Shown here: piece after piece, positions 18,454 to 25,231 of the stretch
Numbering within the stretch: position 1 is the stretch's first letter
How the letters are laid out: the number at the start of each line of letters is the position of its first letter
Assembly: GCA_021298245.1 (NCBI GenBank)
Contig: JAJTDZ010000030.1
Span: 1-45,324 of the forward strand
Direction of reading: 5' to 3'
DNA: 45,324 nucleotides
DNA from: Algoriphagus sp.
Lineage (GTDB): Bacteria; Bacteroidota; Bacteroidia; Cytophagales; Cyclobacteriaceae
Program-made: the position numbers and the translations under genes
The notes under the pieces: model-generated
The model's database searches: none
The model's input: only the letters and a program-made list of their open reading frames with translations
What the model was told of the DNA's origin: nothing

Positions 18454-19488
18454 ATGAGCCAGCACTTGGAAGAGGACTTTGACGAAGAAGAAGTAGACCT
18501 GTACGAGCACCATCGTATCGTGGTGGACAAAGGGCAGTCTCCAATTCGCATCGATAAATTTTTGACCGAGAAGATCGCCCATGCTACACGCAACAAGGTG
18601 CAGCAAGCTATAGATTCGGGTGGAATTTTGGTGAATGGAAGTTCCATCAAGTCCAATTACCGAATCAAGGCATCCGATGATATTCGGGTTTATCTCGAAA
18701 AGCCTCCACGCGACACGGAGGTCATTCCAGAAAATATCCCTTTGGATATCATTTATGAAGACAAGGATTTGTTGGTAGTCAATAAGCCAGCTGGGATGGT
18801 GGTGCACCCTGCCCATGGAAACTGGACGGGTACCTTGGTTAATGCCTTGGTATATCATTTTCAACATTTGCCCGAGTTATCGGGCAATGTAGGTAGGCCA
18901 GGATTGATACATCGTATCGATAAGGACACTTCCGGGATCTTGGTGATTGCAAAAACGGAGGAAACCATGGCCCCCTTGGCGGCACAATTCTTTCATCATA
19001 CCATTCAAAGGACCTACTTGGCCTTGGTATGGGGAGAGCCGGAGGCGGATTCGGGAACTATAATAGGGCATGTGGGTAGGAGTGCGCAGGATAGAAAAAT
19101 CATGGATGTTTTTCCCGAGGGTAATCAAGGGAAGCATGCCGTTACCCATTGGAAAGTTATTCGCCGACTGCGGTACGTAACTTTGGTAGAATGCACCCTA
19201 GAAACAGGCCGTACCCACCAGATCCGCGCACATTTTAAGTATTTGGGATTTCCTTTGTTTAATGATGCAGCCTACGGTGGCAATAAAATTCGAAAAGGAA
19301 CTCAATTTTCTGCCTATAAAAATTTTGTTCAGACTTGTTTTGAACAGTTGCCTAGGCAGGCCTTGCATGCCAAAAGTTTAGGTTTTATCCATCCTATTTC
19401 CAAGGAGAACCTGTATTTCGAGGTGCCCTTGCCAACAGATTTTGCTTCTGTTCTTCAGGCCTGGGACAAATACGTCCAAAACACTTAA
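18454..19488 (+). CDS. RluD-family 23S rRNA pseudouridine synthase
   Basis: The start is the ATG at 18454 (MSQHLEEDFDEEE), giving 344 residues; an earlier in-frame ATG at 18394 would run through the divergent promoter region. An N-terminal acidic tail is followed by an S4 RNA-binding domain (IRIDKFLTEKI to SNYRI, about residues 30-80) and the RluA-type catalytic domain. The catalytic aspartate is Asp156 in HRIDKDTSG, and the C-terminal motif GRTHQIRAHF is present. RluD isomerises uridines of helix 69 of 23S rRNA (1911, 1915 and 1917 in E. coli); assignment to RluD over RluC or RluA rests on the S4 domain and overall length. Confidence 0.9.
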   Translation: MSQHLEEDFDEEEVDLYEHHRIVVDKGQSPIRIDKFLTEKIAHATRNKVQQAIDSGGILVNGSSIKSNYRIKASDDIRVYLEKPPRDTEVIPENIPLDIIYEDKDLLVVNKPAGMVVHPAHGNWTGTLVNALVYHFQHLPELSGNVGRPGLIHRIDKDTSGILVIAKTEETMAPLAAQFFHHTIQRTYLALVWGEPEADSGTIIGHVGRSAQDRKIMDVFPEGNQGKHAVTHWKVIRRLRYVTLVECTLETGRTHQIRAHFKYLGFPLFNDAAYGGNKIRKGTQFSAYKNFVQTCFEQLPRQALHAKSLGFIHPISKENLYFEVPLPTDFASVLQAWDKYVQNT

Positions 19489-19716
19489 TTAACCCCCCAT
19501 TTTTTGGCTTTGCTTGTAGAAAGTGAAGACGGTAAGGCAAGATGTCTTGTAGCATGATTTGGTTAGTTCCCCAATGTCATTGTAAACTTGATTACCAACT
19601 TGCCACAACAGGGGCAATTATTAAAAATAATTTATAATTCAAACGATTTCATTAAAAATAATGTAAATTTTTTAATCAATCATTGAAATTCATATAATTT
19701 AAAATCTAATTGGTGC
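19489..19716. other. Non-coding, AT-rich stretch upstream of the first tRNA-like RNA
   Basis: No protein gene is visible. The first 130 bases are of ordinary composition with no clear terminator after the rluD-like gene. From about 19620 the sequence becomes strongly AT-rich up to the promoter box at 19717. A similarly AT-rich block (about 20040-20110) precedes the second tRNA-like RNA, so both may be upstream promoter elements. Confidence 0.6.
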
Positions 19717-19724
19717 TATATTTG
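19717..19724 (+). promoter_or_regulatory. -7 promoter box of tRNA-like RNA 1
   Basis: TATATTTG matches the Bacteroidota -7 consensus exactly. Transcription would start near 19729-19731, about 25 bases before the acceptor stem. The leader can form a 3-bp CCG/CGG hairpin (19739-19750). No exact -33 TTTG is present at 19-21 bases upstream, so AT-rich DNA may compensate. Confidence 0.6.
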
Positions 19725-19754
19725 TAAGTGTAATTCAACCGGTAATTCGGACTT

Positions 19755-19874
19755 TGCAAGAGTGATCGTTGGAATGTGATACCTGATAGCAGGTACAGCA
19801 ACAGGCGAAAACATCATTTATTAGACCTTGGTCTAAACTAGGAAGTTTTGAAGGTTCGACTCCTTCGCTTGCAA
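19755..19874 (+). ncRNA. tRNA-like RNA 1 with oversized variable region
   Basis: This 120-nt element folds on a tRNA plan. The acceptor is TGCAAGA (19755-19761) against GCTTGCA (19867-19873), 6 pairs plus one A-G mismatch; a register shifted by one base gives 7 pairs. The T-arm is canonical: GAAGG, loop TTCGACT, CCTTC (19850-19866), directly abutting the acceptor. A short D-stem ATC/GAT (19765-19767, 19778-19780) encloses a loop with GG at 19771-19772. The anticodon position holds ACCTG/CAGGT with a 4-base loop ATAG (19781-19794), so there is no 7-base anticodon loop. The 55-base variable region has AAAAC/GTTTT (19808-19812, 19845-19849) beside the T-arm and an inner TTAGAC/GTCTAA hairpin (19821-19836). 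No CCA is encoded. It cannot decode as drawn. I do not recognise a known RNA family. Confidence 0.68.
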
Positions 19875-19905
19875 CAGGTTATTTTGGGTTTATTGTTAAT
19901 TGACT

Positions 19906-19937
19906 AAAACCATGAAATTTTTTTCATGGTTTTTTTA
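19906..19937 (+). terminator. Rho-independent terminator of tRNA-like RNA 1
   Basis: A 12-bp perfect stem (AAAACCATGAAA at 19906-19917 with TTTCATGGTTTT at 19922-19933) has a TTTT loop and a following T run. It ends the first RNA unit 32 bases past the acceptor stem. Confidence 0.9.
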
Positions 19938-20111
19938 TGTCTACTCGGTTCCCTCCTACCTAGTTTCCTAATTTTTTTCTAGCTGTAATTTGCTCAGGAT
20001 TGAAAAATGATCAATAGGTCTCCTGAAATTCCGTATTTGCATTATTAAAAAAATAATAAAAATAGCTTTTTAATAAAAAAAATGTAAATAAAATGAATTA
20101 AGCTTACAAAG

Positions 20112-20144
20112 TTTGCAATGTAATTTGATTTTATTATATATTTG
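20112..20144 (+). promoter_or_regulatory. Promoter of tRNA-like RNA 2
   Basis: TTTG (20112-20115), a 21-base spacer and TATATTTG (20137-20144) match the Bacteroidota sigma-70 consensus at both boxes. Transcription should begin near 20148-20151, leaving a leader of about 80 bases before the acceptor stem. The leader is A/G-rich; a 59-codon open frame starting at 20148 runs into the RNA but looks like chance. Confidence 0.78.
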
Positions 20145-20231
20145 AAAATGAAAGCCGGACGGACAATCAGGATGGAAGCCAGGAAAATAAATGAAAACCA
20201 AATCCAGGAATTCTTATTCAAAATACACTCT

Positions 20232-20372
20232 TGTAGGATGTTGAAATTGGCAGACAAGCCCTCCTGTCTCGGGGGTGGGGGATCTGGTCGTAATGACTGG
20301 TACGGGATAAAGTTTACTTCTATGTGAAGTAGGCCTAACCGCCACGTGGAGGTTCGAATCCTTCTCCTACAG
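20232..20372 (+). ncRNA. tRNA-like RNA 2 with giant, branched variable arm
   Basis: This 141-nt element has a perfect 7-bp acceptor (TGTAGGA 20232-20238 with TCCTACA 20365-20371), discriminator G372 of the 20000s, and no CCA. The T-arm is canonical: GGAGG, loop TTCGAAT, CCTTC (20348-20364). The D-arm is that of a class II (Leu/Ser type) tRNA: TTG, loop AAATTGGCAGA, CAA (20241-20257). The anticodon stem CCCTC/GGGGG encloses CTGTCTC (20264-20270). This formally reads GTC, but with a pyrimidine at position 37, which is abnormal, and aspartate tRNAs are not class II. The variable region of about 72 bases (normally 10-24 in class II) is closed by GTGG/CCAC (20275-20278, 20342-20345) and holds two hairpins: CTGGTC/GACTGG (20284-20300) and an 8-bp stem (20313-20333). 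It has its own promoter and terminator. I know of no matching family. Confidence 0.75.
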
Positions 20373-20373
20373 C

Positions 20374-20403
20374 AAAAAAGCAGCTTATTGAGCTGCTTTT
20401 TTT
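20374..20403. terminator. Bidirectional Rho-independent terminator (tRNA-like RNA 2 and rho)
   Basis: A 12-bp perfect stem (AAAAAAGCAGCT 20374-20385, AGCTGCTTTTTT 20391-20402) has a 5-base loop. A run on one side and T run on the other allow it to work for the plus-strand RNA, which ends one base before it, and for rho, whose stop lies 25 bases away on the minus strand. Confidence 0.92.
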
Positions 20404-20427
20404 ATTAACTAGGAGTTAGAAAAGTAC

Positions 20428-22215
20428 TTATCCGTTCATGCTGATTAAGAATTCAGCATTGTCTCTAGTGCCTTTCATGCGTTGAAGTAAGAATTCCATG
20501 GATTCTTGGGAGGTCATGTCACTCATAAGTTTACGCAATATCCAGACGCGTTGCATTTCCTCTTTGTCCATAAGTAAATCTTCCCTACGGGTACCTGAGC
20601 TTAGGACGTCTATGGCAGGATAGATTCTTCTATTGGCCAATTTACGGTCCAAAGCCAATTCCATATTTCCAGTGCCCTTAAATTCTTCGAAGATAACCTC
20701 ATCCATTTTGGAACCGGTTTCCACCAAAGCAGTGGCAATGATGGTTAGCGAACCTCCATTTTCAACATTCCTTGCTGCACCAAAAAACCGCTTGGGCTTG
20801 TGCAAGGCATTGGCGTCCACACCACCGGAAAGAATTTTTCCTGAACTAGGAACTACCGTATTGTGAGCTCTTGCCAATCGAGTAATGGAGTCAAGCAAAA
20901 TCACCACGTCATGACCTACTTCTACCATTCTTTTGGCTTTTTCTAATACAATATTGGCCACCTTCACATGGCGCTCTGCTTGTTCGTCAAAGGTTGAGGA
21001 AATTACCTCTGCCTTTACAGAACGTGCCATGTCCGTCACTTCCTCTGGACGTTCGTCTATCAACAAAATCATCAGGTGTACCTCGGGATGGTTTTGGGTA
21101 ATGGCATTTGCAATTTGTTGAAGAAGTACCGTCTTACCTGTTTTAGGCTGGGCTACAATCATTCCCCGCTGTCCTTTACCTATGGGGGCAAACAAATCTA
21201 AGATTCGGGTAGAATAACCATCCGGTTTGGTAGAAAGATTGAGGCGCTCTTCAGGGAAAAGAGGGGTAAGGTATTCAAAAGGTACCCTGTCCCTTATTTC
21301 ATCGGTAGTTTTTCCATTTACCGTAGCAATTTTTAATAAAGCAAAGTACTTTTCTCCTTCTTTGGGGGGGCGAATAGATCCTTTGATATGGTCACCAGTC
21401 TTCAATCCAAAATGCTTGATTTGACTAGAGGACACGTAAATATCGTCTGGAGAAGCGAGGTAATTGTAGTCCAAGGATCTCAAGAATGCGTAACCATCTT
21501 GCATGATTTCCAAGACTCCTTCGTTTTCAATTACCCCATCAAATTCCCTAGGACTTACAAATGGTTTTTTTCTACCCGTACCCGGGATAATTTCAGCTGC
21601 AGGGATTTGAATCTCTTCTTGGGTTTTGAAATTGGCCCTTCTAGGGAGTTCAGCATCCCCTTCTTCTCTTGGGGCTAGATTTTGTTCTTGAGAAAAAGTT
21701 ACTGGATACTCGGTATATTCTTCCTGAGAAATTGCTTGAGGAGCCTGGTCTTCAAATACCCTTCTTCTAGGCTTAAATCCTTTAGATTCATCAGAGAACG
21801 ATGTAGAATGTTTTCTTTCTCCCTTGGGGATAAACTCTTTTGCAGGCTTTACATAAGGCCTGGGAGCTTCATTCTCTGAGGTAGGATTTGAATTTTCGGT
21901 CTCCTCCACCCTTGGAGAAGCAGGCAATTCGGTCACATTCTGTCTCCTAAATTTGGGTTTGTATTCAGGTGCCTCCGATGCAGTAGGGGATGAGGAAGCC
22001 TGGTCCTCGGGATTTTCTTGATTAAAAAGTTGGTTTTCAACCACAGAGGGTTTTTTCTTAGGTAGAGCTTGTTCAGGCAATATGGCTTGTTGATCTAGAA
22101 TAGCATATACCAGCTCATCTTTTTTTAGGGTTTTGGAGTTTTTTACTCCAAGTTCCTCAGCAATCTCCTTTAATTCAGATAAAAGTCTGATTCTGAGTTC
22201 TTCTATGTTGTACAT
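20428..22215 (-). CDS. rho: Transcription termination factor Rho
   Basis: This 595-residue protein is the hexameric RNA-dependent ATPase that ends transcription. It begins with the Rho N-terminal helical domain ([24 protein letters not shown]). A low-complexity, charged and Pro-rich insert of about 170 residues follows, which is common in Bacteroidota and makes the protein longer than the 419 residues of E. coli Rho. Then come the cold-shock RNA-binding domain (about 225-300; [15 protein letters not shown]) and the RecA-like motor with Walker A PKTGKT (357-362) and Walker [14 protein letters not shown] structured 5' leader of about 125 bases lies upstream. Essentiality varies among bacteria. 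Confidence 0.98.
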   Translation of the reverse strand: MYNIEELRIRLLSELKEIAEELGVKNSKTLKKDELVYAILDQQAILPEQALPKKKPSVVENQLFNQENPEDQASSSPTASEAPEYKPKFRRQNVTELPASPRVEETENSNPTSENEAPRPYVKPAKEFIPKGERKHSTSFSDESKGFKPRRRVFEDQAPQAISQEEYTEYPVTFSQEQNLAPREEGDAELPRRANFKTQEEIQIPAAEIIPGTGRKKPFVSPREFDGVIENEGVLEIMQDGYAFLRSLDYNYLASPDDIYVSSSQIKHFGLKTGDHIKGSIRPPKEGEKYFALLKIATVNGKTTDEIRDRVPFEYLTPLFPEERLNLSTKPDGYSTRILDLFAPIGKGQRGMIVAQPKTGKTVLLQQIANAITQNHPEVHLMILLIDERPEEVTDMARSVKAEVISSTFDEQAERHVKVANIVLEKAKRMVEVGHDVVILLDSITRLARAHNTVVPSSGKILSGGVDANALHKPKRFFGAARNVENGGSLTIIATALVETGSKMDEVIFEEFKGTGNMELALDRKLANRRIYPAIDVLSSGTRREDLLMDKEEMQRVWILRKLMSDMTSQESMEFLLQRMKGTRDNAEFLISMNG

Positions 22216-22261
22216 AAAGAGGGGATGAAATAAATAGGAAGGTAAAATTTGTTGATGGGGC

Positions 22262-22335
22262 CGTGAATAATTTTCTGAACAAAAATGGTCTGCAGGAAAA
22301 GCTCAAGCCAAGGTTGGCTGAATGCCTTATTCACG
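22262..22335 (-). promoter_or_regulatory. Structured rho mRNA leader
   Basis: A 9-bp perfect inverted repeat (CGTGAATAA at 22262-22270, TTATTCACG at 22327-22335) closes a 56-base domain. The domain contains an inner hairpin from AGCCAAGGTTGGCT (22306-22319; 5 pairs with a 4-base loop in the RNA). It would sit near the very 5' end of the rho transcript, starting within 10 bases of the predicted start site and ending 46 bases before the rho ATG. Rho is autoregulated through its leader in E. coli, so a control role is plausible but not shown. Confidence 0.6.
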
Positions 22336-22344
22336 TATTGAGTA

Positions 22345-22376
22345 CAATATTACACCTTGCAGTTGGATAAACCAAA
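22345..22376 (-). promoter_or_regulatory. Candidate rho promoter
   Basis: Read on the minus strand there is TTTG (22376-22373), a 20-base spacer and TAATATTG (22352-22345), which matches TAnnTTTG with one mismatch. It predicts a start near 22340 and a leader of about 125 bases. Confidence 0.6.
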
Positions 22377-22413
22377 TTTTTCTTTTTCGAGTATTTTTAA
22401 AAATATGGGCTTT

Positions 22414-23100
22414 TTATGCCAACTGACGGAGTATGGGAAGGGATTTGAGAGGGCTTCCTAAATCCAAGTGCTGGGAATGAAAAGCTACCAAATGATCTAA
22501 GAGTTTTCTACGAAGAAAAAGAGGAAGGGAAGCAGAAGCATGAAACCCTGTACGAAGCAATTCCTCTATATACAATAAAACAGGCTCAATTTCTTCTTTT
22601 TCAAAAGGATGATGAATGCTTTCTTCCAAGAATCCTACGGCTTCATCGGGGGCAAAGCCTAAATGCTTGGCATTTTCTAATAAAAAAACGATGGGAAAAT
22701 GAATCAATGTACTTTCTGGATGATCTAGGGTCAGGATGCTTTGTTCCAAAAAGTCGAACAATTCCTCGTTGTGATACCCATCCACCATACTTCGGGAGAT
22801 AAGTTCGGTCACAAATAAGGCAATGCTGGTACAATGCATGTCGAAAGGAATGCGTCTTTGTGGGCTGTAAATTTTTGCCTCGGAAATTCGTTGCAATCCC
22901 CTGGCTTCTTTTTCATACACCACCAAATCTAACAAGGTCAGCGGTTGAAATAAGGCTATTTTACTCGCTTTTCCTCCACTTCTTGCCCCATTGACCACAT
23001 AGCCTTTTAGGCCTAGTTCTCGGGTAAATATTCTGACAATGATACTGCTATCCTTGTATTTTATATAGCTAAGAACGATGCCTTGGGTTTTTCGAAGCAT
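22414..23100 (-). CDS. recO: DNA repair protein RecO
   Basis: This 228-residue protein is the RecFOR-pathway mediator that loads RecA on SSB-coated single-stranded DNA. The N-terminal OB-fold is visible as KTQGIVLSYIKYKDSSIIVRIFT and GLKGYVVNGARS. A helical C-terminal part follows, with FVTELISRSM and a helix-rich tail. Length is normal for the short Bacteroidota form; the CxxC zinc module found in some RecO proteins is absent. It is the last gene of a ferredoxin-tdk-recO run, with 5 bases between it and tdk. Confidence 0.93.
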   Translation of the reverse strand: MLRKTQGIVLSYIKYKDSSIIVRIFTRELGLKGYVVNGARSGGKASKIALFQPLTLLDLVVYEKEARGLQRISEAKIYSPQRRIPFDMHCTSIALFVTELISRSMVDGYHNEELFDFLEQSILTLDHPESTLIHFPIVFLLENAKHLGFAPDEAVGFLEESIHHPFEKEEIEPVLLYIEELLRTGFHASASLPLFLRRKLLDHLVAFHSQHLDLGSPLKSLPILRQLA

Positions 23101-23105
23101 GGCGC

Positions 23106-23696
23106 CTAAACTTGGAAATGATCCTCAAGAAAACACTTTCTGCACCGGGCTTCATAACTTTCTTTTTCACCTAAGATTACTTTTTCCTTAGAGGAAGTAA
23201 GTCTCAAGGAAAAAGCAGCTAAATCCCCACATTTCATGCAAATGGCATGCACCTTGGTGACGTATTCGGCAACGGCCATGAGTTTGGGCATGGGATCGAA
23301 AGGCTTACCTTCAAAATCCATATCTAGCCCAGCCAAAATGACCCTTTTACCTTGGTTGGCTAAAACCTGAACTACCCTCACGATCTCTTCGTCAAAAAAT
23401 TGGGCCTCATCTATGCCTACTACATCGCAAGTTCCACTTAATAGTAAAATGTCTTCTGCAAAATGTACTGGGGTAGAGCGAATACTTGTGTCGTTGTGTG
23501 AAACCACAAAGCTGTCGTGATATCGGGTATCTATAGAAGGCTTGAATATTTCCACCGCCTGCTTGGCCAACCTGGCACGAGTGAGTCTACGAATCAATTC
23601 CTCTGTTTTTCCTGAAAACATAGATCCGCAGATGACTTCGATCTGTCCCTTTTTTTCCGAATGGGTTCCTAGCCTAGGTGAAGGTTCAATAAACAT
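23106..23696 (-). CDS. tdk: Thymidine kinase (type II)
   Basis: This 196-residue enzyme phosphorylates thymidine to dTMP in the salvage pathway. It has Walker A GSMFSGKT (24-31), the Walker B/DEAQFF segment ([13 protein letters not shown]), the lasso region and two zinc CxxC pairs (ICMKC and RCRKC) characteristic of human TK1-like enzymes. The C-terminus matches family length. The gene sits 2 bases after the ferredoxin stop and 5 bases before recO, so the three are probably one operon. Confidence 0.97.
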   Translation of the reverse strand: MFIEPSPRLGTHSEKKGQIEVICGSMFSGKTEELIRRLTRARLAKQAVEIFKPSIDTRYHDSFVVSHNDTSIRSTPVHFAEDILLLSGTCDVVGIDEAQFFDEEIVRVVQVLANQGKRVILAGLDMDFEGKPFDPMPKLMAVAEYVTKVHAICMKCGDLAAFSLRLTSSKEKVILGEKESYEARCRKCFLEDHFQV

Positions 23697-23698
23697 AC

Positions 23699-24031
23699 TT
23701 AATCCGTGTAGCTCAGATGCGGAAATTTGTTTTGATCAGCCACGCGAACGACCAAGGTTCCTTGTAGAAGCTGAGTTTGGCAAGCCAATCGTTCGTGAGG
23801 TAAAAGACGCTGCTGGGCTTTAAAAACTTTTTCCTTTTCACTTTCAGGACTCAAATTTTCTTGGCCAGCTAAGATACTCATTTTACAGGTGGTACATCTC
23901 CCTTTTTTGCCACAGGCATGCATCCAATCTATTCCATTTTCATGAATTAATTCAATAACTTTACGAGCAGGGTCTTCCGATTCGATGGTTCGATTGGCAA
24001 GATTTTGAATGCAAAGTTGAATTTTCCCCAT
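23699..24031 (-). CDS. 2Fe-2S ferredoxin (adrenodoxin/putidaredoxin-like)
   Basis: I start this 110-residue protein at the ATG at 24031 ([10 protein letters not shown]). The longer alternative from 24070 would overlap the start of the divergent gene at 24059. Cluster cysteines follow the vertebrate-type pattern: [10 protein letters not shown] gives three ligands and RLACQ the fourth. It is a soluble one-electron carrier; partners are not identifiable here. Ferredoxins of this type in Bacteroidota are often linked to Fe-S assembly or to monooxygenases. It heads the tdk-recO run. Confidence 0.9.
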   Translation of the reverse strand: MGKIQLCIQNLANRTIESEDPARKVIELIHENGIDWMHACGKKGRCTTCKMSILAGQENLSPESEKEKVFKAQQRLLPHERLACQTQLLQGTLVVRVADQNKFPHLSYTD

Positions 24032-24058
24032 GTCCGTTTTTGAAAGAATTACTTCTAC

Positions 24059-25162
24059 ATGACAACTCAAATTAACAGCAATTATTTAGAAAAATACGCA
24101 GAAGAGTTTGCTCTAAAGGTCTGTGATCGATTTTTTGCCAATAGGCAGTTTATCACTGGACAAGATATCGTGCAGCTTACCCCAAGCCTTCAAGTCAACC
24201 TATTTATCATCAAAAGGCTATTTGAGTTGTGGCAAGAGGAACTTGGCAAACTTAAAAGCAGTCCGTTTTTTGACTATCGAGATATTGCTGTTCACGAAGC
24301 CTTGACTCAGTTTATGAATGTTCTTTCCCGAAGAATCAAAATGGAAAGGAACTATCTAGCCCCTATCCTCGAAGAGGCAGTGATGCATTCCATACAAGTA
24401 GCTACTGATCCAGTGAATTTTTTTCACCAAGAACTACAGAAGGCGCCCGCAGGGAAGTTGAATGATTTTTTAAAGGAGAATAAAAAATATTACAAGTGGA
24501 ATGAGGTACTAATTTCCTCTTTAATTGATAAAACTGGCCTTGGCCACGATCTAGATAGCTATCAGCGTGCGATTTCTTCCATCGTCCAGGCTAATCCTCT
24601 TGTCGTGGAGGATCCAAAAAATTTACTTTCAAGCTTGGACGAAGAATTATCATTTGATCTAGAGAGCTATTGGGGTACCTCAGCTACCTCAAGCACCCAA
24701 GAAGAAGTTTCATCCCCACAAGCAGTGGAAGAAGAATTTACTATGATAGAAGAGGAAGAGATTATCATTATAGAAGAGGAAATCATTTTGGAATCAGAAA
24801 CTTCCATAGAAACTCCTTCGGATAGCCAAGGGCGCAAGGGACCTGCTTCGCAGGGTAGACTCTTGGATGCTGCTCATTTGAAGAATGTTTTTTCAAACGA
24901 GTCCTACAAGGGGATGAAAGGCATTTTGGGAGAGCTTTCAGAAAGCCTTGCTTTAAATCAGCGATTTATGTTTACCAAGGAGTTATTTGACGGAAATGCA
25001 GATCTCCTTAGACATGCCCTTAAATCGGTAGATGAAGTAAATTCTTTTGATGAGGCGGTTGATTTAATTAATTCCAGATTTGTGTTGGAGTTAAATTGGG
25101 ATATTGATTCCGAAGAGGTAAGAGAATTTATGCAACAAATCTTTAGAAAGTTTTTGGAATAA
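24059..25162 (+). CDS. Conserved-looking protein of unknown function with acidic middle
   Basis: I do not recognise this 367-residue protein. It has no signal peptide or TM helix. Residues 1-190 are helix-rich and contain aromatic/charged stretches (FELWQEELGKL, NVLSRRIKMER). Residues about 220-260 form a low-complexity run of Glu and Ile (EEEEIIIIEEEIILESE), probably a flexible or coiled linker. The last 90 residues form a compact domain (LNQRFMFTKELFDGNADLL, NSRFVLELNWD) that looks like the most conserved part. The build of two ordered ends with an acidic linker suggests a cytoplasmic adaptor. It is divergent from the ferredoxin operon with only 27 bases between starts. A terminator follows. 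Confidence 0.75.
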   Translation: MTTQINSNYLEKYAEEFALKVCDRFFANRQFITGQDIVQLTPSLQVNLFIIKRLFELWQEELGKLKSSPFFDYRDIAVHEALTQFMNVLSRRIKMERNYLAPILEEAVMHSIQVATDPVNFFHQELQKAPAGKLNDFLKENKKYYKWNEVLISSLIDKTGLGHDLDSYQRAISSIVQANPLVVEDPKNLLSSLDEELSFDLESYWGTSATSSTQEEVSSPQAVEEEFTMIEEEEIIIIEEEIILESETSIETPSDSQGRKGPASQGRLLDAAHLKNVFSNESYKGMKGILGELSESLALNQRFMFTKELFDGNADLLRHALKSVDEVNSFDEAVDLINSRFVLELNWDIDSEEVREFMQQIFRKFLE

Positions 25163-25185
25163 GAGTTCTTCTCCCTATCCAACTG

Positions 25186-25213
25186 AAAACAGCAGTACTT
25201 CCTGCTGTTTTTT
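25186..25213 (+). terminator. Rho-independent terminator after the acidic protein gene
   Basis: A 10-bp perfect stem (AAAACAGCAG 25186-25195, CTGCTGTTTT 25202-25211) is followed by T residues. It lies between convergent genes and may also stop rodA transcripts. Confidence 0.88.
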
Positions 25214-25231
25214 ATTTTTCACCACTCGGAA

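Noticed and set aside
18407..18544. N-terminal extension of the PLP enzyme to 18544
   Set aside because: It would overlap the divergent pseudouridine synthase gene and has no family similarity; the ATG at 18406 gives a normal start.
20148..20327. A 59-codon protein frame overlapping the second tRNA-like RNA
   Set aside because: It overlaps the D-arm and most of the variable arm, its composition follows the RNA structure (run of Gly from GGGGGTGGGGG), and it has no recognisable protein feature.
20258..20347. Intron inside a leucine or serine tRNA
   Set aside because: No strand near the T-arm can re-form an anticodon stem with the CCCTC strand, the insert is much smaller than group I introns, and the extra sequence lies in the variable region and folds on itself.
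19755..20372. tmRNA or two-piece tmRNA
   Set aside because: The acceptor stems lack the G3-U70 alanine identity pair, both D-arms have short stems with GG, there is no resume codon frame ending in a tag, and the inserts (55 and 72 bases) are far too short for pseudoknots and a tag reading frame.
24032..24070. Ferredoxin start at 24070
   Set aside because: It would overlap the first codons of the divergent gene at 24059; the ATG at 24031 gives a standard ferredoxin N-terminus.
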